A stretch of 64,000 nucleotides of DNA from Pseudomaricurvus sp050633365 (GCA_050633365.1 JBOEGJ010000009.1:1-64000), one strand, 5' to 3'. Positions 9,299 through 18,001 are shown, counted from the stretch's first letter. Made by a program: numbers and translations. The notes: a model not told the origin generated them from the letters alone.

Positions 9299-10240
9299 TT
9301 AGCTCAATGCAGTCATTCGCTCTATCGAGGCAAGGTATTGTTGATGCAGTTGTTCGACAACGTCGCTGATACTGGCAATCGATTTGCACGCGCCAACTCC
9401 TTGTCCTGCAGCCCAAATATCTTTCCAGCGTTTGTTGTCTGCACCATTACTTCCGAAATCGATATTGCCTTGCGTGGGCATATTGCTGGGGTCATAACCG
9501 CCGTTGATGAGTGACTGTTTCATCCAGTTGGCTTTTACGCCGGTGATGGCGTCGGAGGTAATAATGTCCTCCGAGTTGGAGTCAACCACCATGCTTTTGT
9601 ATTCTTCTTGGCACAGGCTTTCGCGGGTGGCGATAAAATGAGTGCCCAAGTAGGCGAGGTCGGCGCCCAGTGTTTGTGTTGCGTGTATTGCTGCACCGTT
9701 GGCGATACCGCCACCGAGCACGAGGAGTCCGTCGAACCATTGTCGAACTTCTTCAACAAATACAAAGGGGGATAGATATCCTGTGTGGCCGCCGGCGCCA
9801 CTGCTGACCAATACTAAACCATCGACACCGGCTGCAGCGGCCTTGCGGGCAAAGCGAGGGCTGATAACGTCGGCCAATACAATACCGCCGTAAGCGTGGA
9901 TTTTTTCGACCACGTCTTTTGGGCTCCCTAAGGCGGTGATGACGATAGGAGGTTTGTGTTTGAGAATTAGCTCTAAGTCGGCATCTCGTCTCGGGTAGGA
10001 GGGGTGCACGATTAAATTCACCGCCCAAGGCGCAGCACTGCTGTCGTTTTGTAGGGCGGATTTAATGTCGGTCATCCACTGATCCAAAATCTCATTGGTG
10101 CGAGCGTTAGGGGTTGGAAAACTACCAACAATTCCCGAGCGGCAAGCATTGATAACCATGTCTGGTCCAGAAATTAAAAACATCGGCGCTTGGATTGCGG
10201 GTATTTTTAGTTTACTGATGAGGGATTGGTTTGAGTTCAT
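9299..10240 (-). CDS. Nitronate monooxygenase-like FMN protein (2-nitropropane dioxygenase family)
   Basis: A TIM-barrel FMN protein of 313 residues. QAPM near the N-terminus, a central DGLVLVSSGAGGHTG flavin/phosphate-binding block and LGGGIANGAAIHATQTLGAD are characteristic of the nitronate monooxygenase family, which also includes FabK-like enoyl reductases. The family label is therefore firmer than the reaction. It lies 71 bases upstream of the carotenoid-oxygenase gene on the same strand, and a terminator separates it from the TonB-dependent receptor above. In an acyl-CoA island a reductive role is as plausible as nitronate oxidation. Confidence 0.85.
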   Translation of the reverse strand: MNSNQSLISKLKIPAIQAPMFLISGPDMVINACRSGIVGSFPTPNARTNEILDQWMTDIKSALQNDSSAAPWAVNLIVHPSYPRRDADLELILKHKPPIVITALGSPKDVVEKIHAYGGIVLADVISPRFARKAAAAGVDGLVLVSSGAGGHTGYLSPFVFVEEVRQWFDGLLVLGGGIANGAAIHATQTLGADLAYLGTHFIATRESLCQEEYKSMVVDSNSEDIITSDAITGVKANWMKQSLINGGYDPSNMPTQGNIDFGSNGADNKRWKDIWAAGQGVGACKSIASISDVVEQLHQQYLASIERMTALS

Positions 10241-10274
10241 GATTAATCATCTCAGTGGCTGACAAAAAACTGGG

Positions 10275-10303
10275 TAAAAAGGGGCTGGCGGTTAGGCCAG
10301 CCC
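10275..10303 (-). terminator. Rho-independent terminator after the TonB-dependent receptor gene
   Basis: A perfect 8-bp stem (GGGCTGGC with GCCAGCCC, 10282-10303) with a six-base loop is followed on the minus strand by CTTTTT. It lies about 40 bases past the receptor stop codon, so the nitronate monooxygenase gene is probably read separately or by read-through. Confidence 0.8.
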
Positions 10304-10341
10304 AAATGCGCTTAAATATCTAGTCGTTTGGTGATGTCGGA

Positions 10342-12669
10342 CTAGAAGTTGTAAGTAAACTCGAGTGCCATGTTGCGAGGGCGCTCGTAGATACCGTAAT
10401 AGCCGACGCCACCACCTGCGGGGGCAGCTAAGGTTTCAGACAGTGGTAGGGCTGTTGCCTGTGTCAATACTCGTTCGTCGGTAAGGTTGTTGCCGATCAG
10501 CGCGAGCTGCCAATGACCTTCAACACTTTCAAGACCGATTCGAGCGCCCCATTTGGTGTAACTGTCTTGCTTGGAGTTTGGATCAAGAGTGCTGCTGGCG
10601 TAGTAGTCGTCGCTGTAATCCATATTGATGGCGTAGCTCATGGTTCCCCAGTCACCAATGCCGTGTTCGTAGCTGATACTCAGGTTGCCAGCAAGCTCAG
10701 GAGTATTGGCTGCACGCTCACCAGAGAAGTCACACAGGCCGGGAGAAGATTGGCTGGGTTTTTGAACCACAACGACGGCTGGTGCACATTGGGCGACGTC
10801 GTAATCTTTGTACTCGTAATCCAGATAAGCAATAGAAGCCGTTAGTAATAGGTTTTCTGCCAGTAGGTAGCGGCCATCCAATTCAATTCCCTTGATTTCC
10901 GATTCCGCAGCATTTTGTACGTTAAAACCAACGCTGCCATCGAACTGAGTGATTTGCAGATCTTCGTATTCGGTCAAGAAAATAGCTGCATTAATTTCAC
11001 CTCGATCGAACCCAAATTTTGCACCTAACTCGTAGCTGGTCGCTTGCTCGTCTTCAAACTCGAAAGATCCCTGAACGACAGGGTGGGTCGGAGTACTGTT
11101 TGAACGCATATCGAAACCACCGGCCTTACTGCCTTCGGTGTAGGATGCATAAATCATTACATCATCGCTGATGTTGTACTGAAGGTTTACCAGCGGATCG
11201 AATTGTTTTTCGCCACGGGTATCGTTCAAATCGTGCGCAAAAATTCCCAAGCTACTCAGCATTAACTCAAAGCCCTGCTGAGGACCATAGGGAGCTCCGG
11301 GGATCGGTGCGCCTGCGGGAATTCCACTGGTGGCTGAGCCGTCGTTGATTAAAGTGCGAGAGCCTTCTTTATCTTCGTCGCTATAGCGAGCACCCACAGT
11401 TAAAGAAAGGTCGTCGGTAATATGCCAGTTGAACTGAGCAAAGGCAGACCAAACGTCGGAGTCTTGCTCAAACGTTTTTTGACTAATGCCGCCAACGGTG
11501 GGAGCTAATACCGTAGCCGCAAGCGCAGAGCCAAAGTAGAGGTTATCGAAAACGTCCATCTCGCTGCTTTGGTAATACAAGCCGGCGATGTAATCGAAAC
11601 TACCGTCGGTAGGAGATGCTATGCGAAACTCTTGGCTAAATTGCTTAAAGTCTTCACCCTGGTTGGTGCCGTTAAAAATATCTAACGCAGTGTAATCGAC
11701 ATCAATTTCTTCGCGGGCGCTGTATTCCAAACTGGCAGTTGTTGACGAGAGAGTGTATTCGCCTAATTCGTATTCAACATTTAGTACAAAGTTGTTGACC
11801 TGGTTTTCACTTTCTTGACCGTTATCTTGACGTTTGTAGTCTTCTTTAACGTCAATATTGAGCCCTTGGGAAATGGGGATGTAGGCACCAACAGGGCTGT
11901 GGTTTTCCATTGATCGGCCGGCAGTATCAAACTCAGATGTTTCGGCTTTAAATGTGACGTTTAGGTTATCGTCATTGTCCCAAACCAGAGTGCCTCGTGC
12001 GTAGGTTTCTTGCACGTTTGGCTCTTCGCGCTCTAAGTTTGTATTTTCCATCCAGCCGTCCATTTCGCGATAAGACAGCACCAAGCGGCCAGCGAGTTGC
12101 TCGCTAAGCGGTCCAGAGACAATGGCCACGGTTTTGCTTTCGTCATGTTCAAATTCATGCAGAGTAGAAATTGAAGCTTCGAACTCGTCGGTGGGCTTTT
12201 TAGAGGTCAAACTGATGGCGCCAGCAATGGCGTTTTTGCCGAACAAAGTCGGTTGTGGGCCGCGTAGCACTTCAACGCGCTCCAAATCTACCAGCGGTAA
12301 ACGAATCAATTGACCGCGGCCGTAATAGACTTCGTCTACGTACATGGCAACCGACTGCTCAAAACCTTTGTTTGAACCGGAATAGACACCACGCATACCG
12401 ATTTGGTTGGTAATACCGGTTTTAGTGATTTGTAGATTGGGCACTGAGCCTGATAAATCGCCCAATGAACTGATGTTGAAATCTTCAATCTTCTCACCGC
12501 TTACCGCGCTGATAGAGATGGGCACGTCCTGTAAGCCTTGAGCTCGCTTTTGAGCGGTCACAATGACTTCTTCTAGCATCAGTTCATCTGCCATCGAGGG
12601 CAGCGCTAAGGTTGCGCACGCAATGGTCACGGCGTGAGCAAGTGCTTGTCTTCTTAGGGTTATTTGCAC
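10342..12669 (-). CDS. TonB-dependent outer membrane receptor
   Basis: Outer-membrane beta-barrel receptor of 775 residues for energy-dependent uptake. A signal peptide (about 1-27, ending PSMA-DE) is followed by a TonB box in EEVIVTAQKR, then the plug domain (VPISISAVSGE, IGMRGVYSG, VEVLRGPQPTLFGKNAIAGAI) and a barrel ending in ALEFTYNF with the usual terminal Phe. It resembles the broad Fe-independent receptor group common in marine proteobacteria that import lipophilic or aromatic compounds. A predicted promoter flanked by two 18-bp repeats lies upstream, and a terminator follows. The ligand is unknown; position suggests the island's substrate. Confidence 0.93.
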   Translation of the reverse strand: MQITLRRQALAHAVTIACATLALPSMADELMLEEVIVTAQKRAQGLQDVPISISAVSGEKIEDFNISSLGDLSGSVPNLQITKTGITNQIGMRGVYSGSNKGFEQSVAMYVDEVYYGRGQLIRLPLVDLERVEVLRGPQPTLFGKNAIAGAISLTSKKPTDEFEASISTLHEFEHDESKTVAIVSGPLSEQLAGRLVLSYREMDGWMENTNLEREEPNVQETYARGTLVWDNDDNLNVTFKAETSEFDTAGRSMENHSPVGAYIPISQGLNIDVKEDYKRQDNGQESENQVNNFVLNVEYELGEYTLSSTTASLEYSAREEIDVDYTALDIFNGTNQGEDFKQFSQEFRIASPTDGSFDYIAGLYYQSSEMDVFDNLYFGSALAATVLAPTVGGISQKTFEQDSDVWSAFAQFNWHITDDLSLTVGARYSDEDKEGSRTLINDGSATSGIPAGAPIPGAPYGPQQGFELMLSSLGIFAHDLNDTRGEKQFDPLVNLQYNISDDVMIYASYTEGSKAGGFDMRSNSTPTHPVVQGSFEFEDEQATSYELGAKFGFDRGEINAAIFLTEYEDLQITQFDGSVGFNVQNAAESEIKGIELDGRYLLAENLLLTASIAYLDYEYKDYDVAQCAPAVVVVQKPSQSSPGLCDFSGERAANTPELAGNLSISYEHGIGDWGTMSYAINMDYSDDYYASSTLDPNSKQDSYTKWGARIGLESVEGHWQLALIGNNLTDERVLTQATALPLSETLAAPAGGGVGYYGIYERPRNMALEFTYNF

Positions 12670-12792
12670 GTATTTCTCCTTCGTCTATCGGTTCTTTAAT
12701 TATTTTTGTGGTGTAACGGTATTTTATTGTTCGCCATGCGCTTAAGCCTTTCAGTTGCGATATGCAGCTCTACTCAATGGTGTCTACTAAAA

Positions 12793-12810
12793 GGTCTTAT
12801 AGTGCAAGTT
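12793..12810. promoter_or_regulatory. Candidate operator, repeat copy 1 (start-site side)
   Basis: GGTCTTATAGTGCAAGTT matches the copy at 12827-12844 at 16 of 18 positions. Its core is a near-palindrome, CTTA-TAGTG-CAAG (12796-12808). It covers the predicted transcription start of the receptor gene. Confidence 0.5.
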
Positions 12811-12813
12811 CGA

Positions 12814-12841
12814 ATCATACCTAATTGGTCTCTTAGTGCAA
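12814..12841 (-). promoter_or_regulatory. Predicted sigma-70 promoter of the receptor gene
   Basis: On the minus strand, TTGCAC (12841-12836) is followed after 16 bases by TATGAT (12819-12814), close to the -35 and -10 consensus. The -35 element lies inside one 18-bp repeat and the other repeat begins just after the -10, where transcription would start. This is how an operator-controlled promoter usually looks. Confidence 0.5.
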
Positions 12842-12844
12842 GTT
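12827..12844. promoter_or_regulatory. Candidate operator, repeat copy 2 (-35 side)
   Basis: GGTCTCTTAGTGCAAGTT lies 34 bases from copy 1, start to start, in the same orientation. It contains the predicted -35 hexamer. The core reads CTCT-TAGTG-CAAG, so the CAAG half is best conserved. Confidence 0.5.
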
Positions 12845-13052
12845 AGATTTGTAGTAAAACCCGCATTGACCAATTTGGCACTCAAATTGATCAGTTAGAT
12901 TGTCTAGGGGGTAATCTGTGCCTAGTGACGCTCGAGCTCCGATCGATTCATCGCAGGCGCGGATGCGTCGTCGCGCTGATAATTGGAATGATGAGCGATT
13001 ATCTGCTTGTCCCACTGTGTGCGGGCTCAGGGGCTGGGCTCAGAGGTTGGAG

Positions 13053-13499
13053 TCAGAGCCTGATGGCGCTAGCGATGGACCTGGCGATCAATTTCCCATC
13101 TTGATTGTGAATCGTACCTTCGGTGGCCAGTAATCGGCGGCCTGGGTGCTCGACGCGGCCTACAATAATCAACTGTTCATCGGCATTCATGACAGCGCGA
13201 ATGAATTTCGTATTGAGGTCGGTCATGGTGTGTTTTTCACCTACTTCTAGGTAGGTCATGACCGCGCAGCCCATGGCCGTATCCAGCAATGAGGCTAGAA
13301 TGCCGCCATGCAAAGAGCCAATGAGATTCATGTGGCGCTCTTTGGGTGTGTAGTGGAGGGTGACATTACCCAGTTCGCAATCGCCCATGGTGTATCCCAA
13401 GTTTTCCGCCATGCCGTGGCGTATTCCTTGCTGCTCGTAAGCTTTGAGGCGTTCCATCCCCGTCATACTTTGAGCTTGCTGATTAAAATTTGTTTTCAT
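13053..13499 (-). CDS. PaaI-type hotdog-fold thioesterase
   Basis: A 148-residue hotdog-fold acyl-CoA thioesterase of the PaaI / YbgC-like group. The hallmark HGGILASLLDTAMGCAV helix (about 64-80) supplies the active-site region, with the catalytic acid expected at the Asp of LLDTA. Members hydrolyse aromatic or medium-chain acyl-CoAs and rescue CoA from dead-end intermediates. It is the last gene of the co-directional set paaN-like, thiolase, ligase, thioesterase, 11 bases after the ligase stop, which fits a CoA-recycling role. The family is firm; the substrate is inferred from context only. Confidence 0.88.
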   Translation of the reverse strand: MKTNFNQQAQSMTGMERLKAYEQQGIRHGMAENLGYTMGDCELGNVTLHYTPKERHMNLIGSLHGGILASLLDTAMGCAVMTYLEVGEKHTMTDLNTKFIRAVMNADEQLIIVGRVEHPGRRLLATEGTIHNQDGKLIARSIASAIRL

Positions 13500-13510
13500 G
13501 TTCGAGGTTC

Positions 13511-15040
13511 TCAGGGGGTGGATGCACTTTGGATCAATTTAAGAATGTCGCGACGCACGACTTTGCCGACGGGGTTGCGAGGCAATTGCGCGAATTGATG
13601 AAAAGCCTTTGGAGTTTTGACCGAGCCCAATTGCGCTTTTAAATCTCGTTGCAGCTGCTCTACATCGATCGACTTATTGTCTGCCACGCAAATGGCGGCT
13701 TCTACTCGCTCTCCCCAGTAATCGTCTTCGACACCGACGACCGCGCATTCGACGATGTCGGGGTGCTGTATTAGCCGATTTTCTACCTCAGCGGGGTAGA
13801 CGTTGAACCCGCCGCTAATAATCAGCTCTTTTGAGCGTCCCTTTAAGAATAGATAGCCTTGTTTATCCAAGTAACCGACGTCACCGGTCAGTAGCCAGTC
13901 GTCGTGGAAGGCGTCTTGGGTTTTCTCATCGGCGTCGAAGTAGCGGGGCATGACAATGGCACCGCGTATCGCCACTTCACCGCTTTCACCATCGGGCAGT
14001 GCCTGGCCTTCGGCTGAGAGTATAGTCACTTCACTGTGATAACAGGCGTTGCCGACCGAGGCTTGGAGCTCGGGTTTGGCTAAGTCGTCTGGTCCCATAG
14101 CGGTAATGGTCATAGGCGCTTCAGTTTGCCCATAAACGGTGGAGATTCTATTGCCGATTAGGGTTTGCACTTGTTTTATTCGCGCCGGCGGCATTGGTGC
14201 AGCGCTATAGGTAAGGTGGCGAAGATGAGGGAAGTCAGTGTGTTTGATGTCGGGTTGATCGAGTAGTTTGTAAATCAATGTAGGCGGCATGAAGCTGACG
14301 CTGGCTTTGTCTCGGCGAAAAGCGGTCAAAATCTTTTCAGGGTTGGGTGCACTGTGCAGCAGATGACAACCACCTGCGGCGAGCAGTGGCAAAATGTAGT
14401 GAGAGCCGCCGTGGGTTAGTGGCGCAACTGCCAAGTTTCGATCACTGGCATTGAACTCAAATACTCGCTGCATATTGTCGATCACGGCGGCGACATTGCT
14501 GTGAGTTTGTATGACGCCTTTTGGGGTGCCGGTGGTACCGCCGGTAAATTTGATTGCCATGATGTCGTCAGGCCCAGGTGTCGCCGGGCTAAAGGCGCGA
14601 TCGACGTAGGCGGCAGTCAATGTTGCAATGTTCTCTGCGGCGTCGTTGAGTGACCAGGTGAGAGTGCGGTTATGATTGTCGGGAAGCGTGGTTTGGCTTT
14701 CATGATCGACAAGAATCAGCGCGGGCTGAGCAATGTTCAGTAGTTGTTCGTTGAGTGTTTTTCCATTTTTGGGATTAATGGGAACCCAGGTGAACCCCGC
14801 TGTTAGAATGGCTAAAAACGCCGTCAAGTGCTCAAGATTGTTGAGTGCACAAAGGGCCACTTTATCACCGGGTGAAAGCTCATGTCGCAAGGCCAGTGCA
14901 AACGTCTCGACGCGATCGGTTAGCTCGCGATAGCTGGTAACTTTGCCGTTTTCGATTGCCGCAGGCGCTTGTGGATCGATGGCTAATCCCGCATAAAGGC
15001 ATTCTATCGGCATGTAGGGATAGGCTTTTGAGGTGCTCAT
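13511..15040 (-). CDS. AMP-dependent acyl-CoA synthetase / ligase (second copy in the island)
   Basis: ANL-family ligase of 509 residues. The P-loop reads KFTGGTTGTPKG, followed by YGQTEAP, LTGDVGYLD, GRSKELIISGGFNVYPAE and the catalytic lysine in NPVGKVV. I place the start at the ATG at 15040 (MSTSKAYPY). A longer open frame reaches 15313, but its extra residues are an Arg-rich shadow of the upstream thiolase. The chosen ATG overlaps the thiolase stop as ATGA, a sign of translational coupling. Its C-terminal NPVGKVV block matches the other island ligase, but the N-terminal halves differ, so the two probably take different acids. Confidence 0.9.
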   Translation of the reverse strand: MSTSKAYPYMPIECLYAGLAIDPQAPAAIENGKVTSYRELTDRVETFALALRHELSPGDKVALCALNNLEHLTAFLAILTAGFTWVPINPKNGKTLNEQLLNIAQPALILVDHESQTTLPDNHNRTLTWSLNDAAENIATLTAAYVDRAFSPATPGPDDIMAIKFTGGTTGTPKGVIQTHSNVAAVIDNMQRVFEFNASDRNLAVAPLTHGGSHYILPLLAAGGCHLLHSAPNPEKILTAFRRDKASVSFMPPTLIYKLLDQPDIKHTDFPHLRHLTYSAAPMPPARIKQVQTLIGNRISTVYGQTEAPMTITAMGPDDLAKPELQASVGNACYHSEVTILSAEGQALPDGESGEVAIRGAIVMPRYFDADEKTQDAFHDDWLLTGDVGYLDKQGYLFLKGRSKELIISGGFNVYPAEVENRLIQHPDIVECAVVGVEDDYWGERVEAAICVADNKSIDVEQLQRDLKAQLGSVKTPKAFHQFAQLPRNPVGKVVRRDILKLIQSASTP

Positions 15041-16290
15041 CGATTTCCCTCCAGCACGGTAACCACTGTCGCCGCTTCTTCGGTTTCGTAAAAACCGCCG
15101 CCGTTCTCGGCAACGCCGATCCTTGCGTTGGCGACTTGCCTTTGCTGCGCTTCGCCGCGTAATTGCGTTGCCAGTTCGTGCAGCTGCATAATGCCCGTGG
15201 CGCCAACCGGGTGACCTTTGGACACCAAACCACCGGAAGGGTTGACGGGAACCTTGCCGCCCAGTTTTGTTTCGCCTTGCTGCGTGAACTCGCCACCGCC
15301 ACCCATGGGGCAAAGACCAAGGTTCTCAATTTGTTGAATTTCTGCATAGGCGGTGGCGTCGTGAACTTCGACCACGTCCACATCATTTGGGCCGACTCCC
15401 GCTTCGCCATAGGCTTTATCAGCCGCAATTTTTCCGATGTGATTGGCGAAGTCGTCAATCTGGCGGTTGCTGCCGCTCACTAATGAAATCCCTCTAATTT
15501 TAATCGCTCGCGCTTTGTTTAGTTGAGTGAATTTAGATAGGGCTTTCTCGGAACAAATAACGGCAGCGGAGGCTCCGTCAGAAATTGGGGCACACATGGG
15601 CAGGGTAAAGGGCCAGCTGATCAGGCGGGCATTGAGTACTTCCTCGATGCTCATGTCGTTTTGATATTGCGCCAGCGGATTCATAGTCGAGTGCCAATGG
15701 TTTTTGGCGGCTACGGCAGCGAACTGTTCTTGAGTGGTGCCAAATGTTTTCATGTGGGTGCGCGCGAGGGCGGCGTAGCTGTCCATGAAAAAACTACGCT
15801 GGCCGGAGTCGCGGTCTCTTAAGGCTTGCGGAATTAACTCGGCGTTTAGTTCGCCAACAGTCGACTGAAACTCTTCCAGACGATGAATGTCTGTACCGCC
15901 CATAAAGGCGCGAAACATCGCATCGCGCTTTTCCGGAAAGAACATTTTTTCTGCGCCCACCACCAAGGCGATATCGCACATACCCGCGCGAATGTGGGCA
16001 ACCGCTTGAAGTAGGGCAGTGGAACCTGAAGCGCAGGCATTTTCGATATTGGTGATGGGTATTCGTTCGATACCTAAGGGGCGTAAAGCGCATTGACCGC
16101 GAATGGCATTTTGACCTTCCAGTAAGCCTTGGCGAGTATTAGAGAACCATGCCGCTTCAATGTTGGACAGTTCGCCACCGCAGTCGGCCAGCGCTAAGTT
16201 AACAGCCTCGCGGGCAAGATCTTTAACGCTGCGGTCTACAAACTTTCCTAAGCCGGTCATTCCGATACCGGCAATAAATACATCTGTCAT
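15037..16290 (-). CDS. SCP-x type thiolase / acetyl-CoA acetyltransferase
   Basis: A 417-residue thiolase of the lipid-transfer (SCP-x) branch. The nucleophilic cysteine is in NACASGSTALL and the active-site His in SKGHPVGATG; the C-terminal ENGGG block replaces the classical CIGGG motif, as expected for the branch. It would release acetyl-CoA or propionyl-CoA from a 3-ketoacyl-CoA. It lies 16 bases after the paaN-like gene and overlaps the downstream ligase start by 4 bases. It is the third thiolase in 13 kb and differs clearly from the other two. Confidence 0.88.
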   Translation of the reverse strand: MTDVFIAGIGMTGLGKFVDRSVKDLAREAVNLALADCGGELSNIEAAWFSNTRQGLLEGQNAIRGQCALRPLGIERIPITNIENACASGSTALLQAVAHIRAGMCDIALVVGAEKMFFPEKRDAMFRAFMGGTDIHRLEEFQSTVGELNAELIPQALRDRDSGQRSFFMDSYAALARTHMKTFGTTQEQFAAVAAKNHWHSTMNPLAQYQNDMSIEEVLNARLISWPFTLPMCAPISDGASAAVICSEKALSKFTQLNKARAIKIRGISLVSGSNRQIDDFANHIGKIAADKAYGEAGVGPNDVDVVEVHDATAYAEIQQIENLGLCPMGGGGEFTQQGETKLGGKVPVNPSGGLVSKGHPVGATGIMQLHELATQLRGEAQQRQVANARIGVAENGGGFYETEEAATVVTVLEGNR

Positions 16291-16306
16291 TGTTGAGAGC
16301 CTTGCG

Positions 16307-18001
16307 CTACTTGATCATTATCTTGCGTTGAACAATTCGGAATCGGTTGGCAACAAACGCCAAGTCCGTTAGGCAAGCATTGCCCGCTGGATTCATACCG
16401 GTTACGTGGTAGTCGCTGTAGGCGGCGGCAAAGTTGATCGGCATTCCCATCAAATTGCAGGCCACCGAGGCGCCGGCAAGATTGTAGGCATCTTGGGCTT
16501 GCTCGAGAAACTCTTGGTCGATTGAGTAGACGTGAGAAGTAATTGCACCGCGCTCTTTGGCATCTTTGGTGGCGGCTTTTAGGCAATCTTGCGCCGAGTC
16601 GCCTTTGATCATAAATGAAATCGGGCCAAACAATTCTTCGCGATACAGATCTTGTTCGGCTTGTGTGACTTCGATCATCAGTGGCGTGGCGGTGCGAGCA
16701 TCGGGATAGCCTGGGTTATTGTAGGGCGTCGATTGGCGAAGTATTTTTCCCCGTTTTTTACCTTCACTATGAAGGCGCTCAATGGTTGGGAAAATATCGT
16801 CAGTGACTAGGGTTCCACACAGAAAGGCGGCGTTTTTATCGTTGGCTAAATGCTCATCGACTGCGTCTACTAGGGCTTGGCTTACGGTCTCAAAGCTGAC
16901 GGTTTCTCCATTGACGGTTATTCCGTCGGAGGGTAGGTGAATATTCTGCACGCTGGTGCACATTTGCGCCGAGGCTTGGCAGAGCGAATGAGCAATGGCT
17001 TTTGCCATAGCCTGCAAATTATCCGTGGATTCGATTACCACTGAGTTGCAGCCAGCGGTTTCGGTATAGACCTGCGCGTTGCGACAGTTCTGCTCGATCC
17101 AGTTGCCGAAGGTTGGGCTGCCGGTGAAATCAATAATCGCGGTATCGGCATGCTCGAGTAACGCCATGGTGGCGGGTTCTTCTCGAGTATCCGCAACCAT
17201 GCTGACAAGGTTTGGATCAAATCCCGACTCAGTTAATACGTCGCGGCAAACTTTCACCATGAGTGCGACCGGTAAGATTGCACTGGGATGGGGTTTGAGC
17301 ACGACCGGATTGCCCGTGGCGAGACTGGCGGTGAGTGCTGGGTAGCCGTTCCAAAGAGGAAAGGTTGCGCAGCATACGGCCACACTAATACCGCGCGGCA
17401 TCAGCTTGTATTGTTTTTCGAGTTTGGCTTCGCCGTCGGTGCCAAACTGGCGCTGCCACGAGGCCGTCTCGGGGACATCTTTCATGGCCTTGTAGGCGTA
17501 AACCAAAGCTTCAAGGCCACGGTCGAGCGCATTCGCGCCGCTGCCGGCAAAGGCCATGATGTAACTTTGCCCTGCGGTGTGCATGGTGGCATGGGCATTT
17601 TCGAACAGCTGCTTCGAGCAGCGGTCAAGTATTTCCAGGCAAATGCCTACCCGAGTTTCGACCTTGGTCTCGCGCCAGCTTGGCATGGCACGATTAACGG
17701 CGTCGTAGAGTGTGTCGACATCCACTTTGGGATAAGTAATTCCTAGCGGCTTTCGCGTATAGGGCGAGACTTCCGCGCCGGTCTTTCCGATTTCACCAGG
17801 TTGATCAAGCGCAAAATCCTTATCGAGCATAGCGTCGAAGTTGGCTTTGCCCTGTGCAGGAATCTCCTTGCCGTGAATTTTCGAACTCGGACTTTCGGTG
17901 TAAGCGGTCCAGGCGTAACGTTTTTCACAGGCGTCTAACGCCTTTGTGAAGGTTTCCTTGTGGCGGGCAAAATGGTCGACAGTTTTAGTGGTGGCGGTCA
18001 T
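16307..18001 (-). CDS. PaaN-like aldehyde dehydrogenase
   Basis: Aldehyde dehydrogenase superfamily protein, 564 residues, closest in my reading to PaaN, the ring-opening semialdehyde dehydrogenase of phenylacetate catabolism. The catalytic cysteine lies in SAQMCTSVQN and the general-base Glu in YTETAGCN; FPLWNGYPALTASLATGN and VVLKPHPSAI form the NAD(P) site. It lacks the C-terminal MaoC hydratase domain of E. coli PaaZ. No other paa genes (paaABCDE, paaG, paaK) are present, so it likely oxidises a different aldehyde, such as a product of the carotenoid-type oxygenase. It opens the four-gene minus-strand operon. Confidence 0.85.
   Translation of the reverse strand: MTATTKTVDHFARHKETFTKALDACEKRYAWTAYTESPSSKIHGKEIPAQGKANFDAMLDKDFALDQPGEIGKTGAEVSPYTRKPLGITYPKVDVDTLYDAVNRAMPSWRETKVETRVGICLEILDRCSKQLFENAHATMHTAGQSYIMAFAGSGANALDRGLEALVYAYKAMKDVPETASWQRQFGTDGEAKLEKQYKLMPRGISVAVCCATFPLWNGYPALTASLATGNPVVLKPHPSAILPVALMVKVCRDVLTESGFDPNLVSMVADTREEPATMALLEHADTAIIDFTGSPTFGNWIEQNCRNAQVYTETAGCNSVVIESTDNLQAMAKAIAHSLCQASAQMCTSVQNIHLPSDGITVNGETVSFETVSQALVDAVDEHLANDKNAAFLCGTLVTDDIFPTIERLHSEGKKRGKILRQSTPYNNPGYPDARTATPLMIEVTQAEQDLYREELFGPISFMIKGDSAQDCLKAATKDAKERGAITSHVYSIDQEFLEQAQDAYNLAGASVACNLMGMPINFAAAYSDYHVTGMNPAGNACLTDLAFVANRFRIVQRKIMIK

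Larger units (their letters stand above)
12670..13052. other. Promoter region of the TonB-dependent receptor; no gene
   Basis: These 383 bases between the thioesterase stop and the receptor start hold the predicted receptor promoter and the two direct repeats, listed separately. Short frames on both strands here show no recognisable protein. A leader of roughly 130 bases would precede the receptor start, with GAAGGAGAAA as its ribosome site. Confidence 0.6.

Noticed and set aside
12833..13133. Short frames on both strands near the receptor promoter
   Set aside because: They overlap the predicted promoter and repeats and show no protein-like composition or ribosome site.
15041..15313. Extended N-terminus for the second acyl-CoA ligase
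   Set aside because: The extra 91 residues are Arg-rich and come from another frame of the upstream thiolase; the ATGA overlap at 15037-15040 gives a family-like start.
16307..18001. A phenylacetate degradation cluster on the strength of the PaaN-like gene
   Set aside because: No paaABCDE, paaG, paaH or paaK genes are present, and the rest of the island does not match that pathway.
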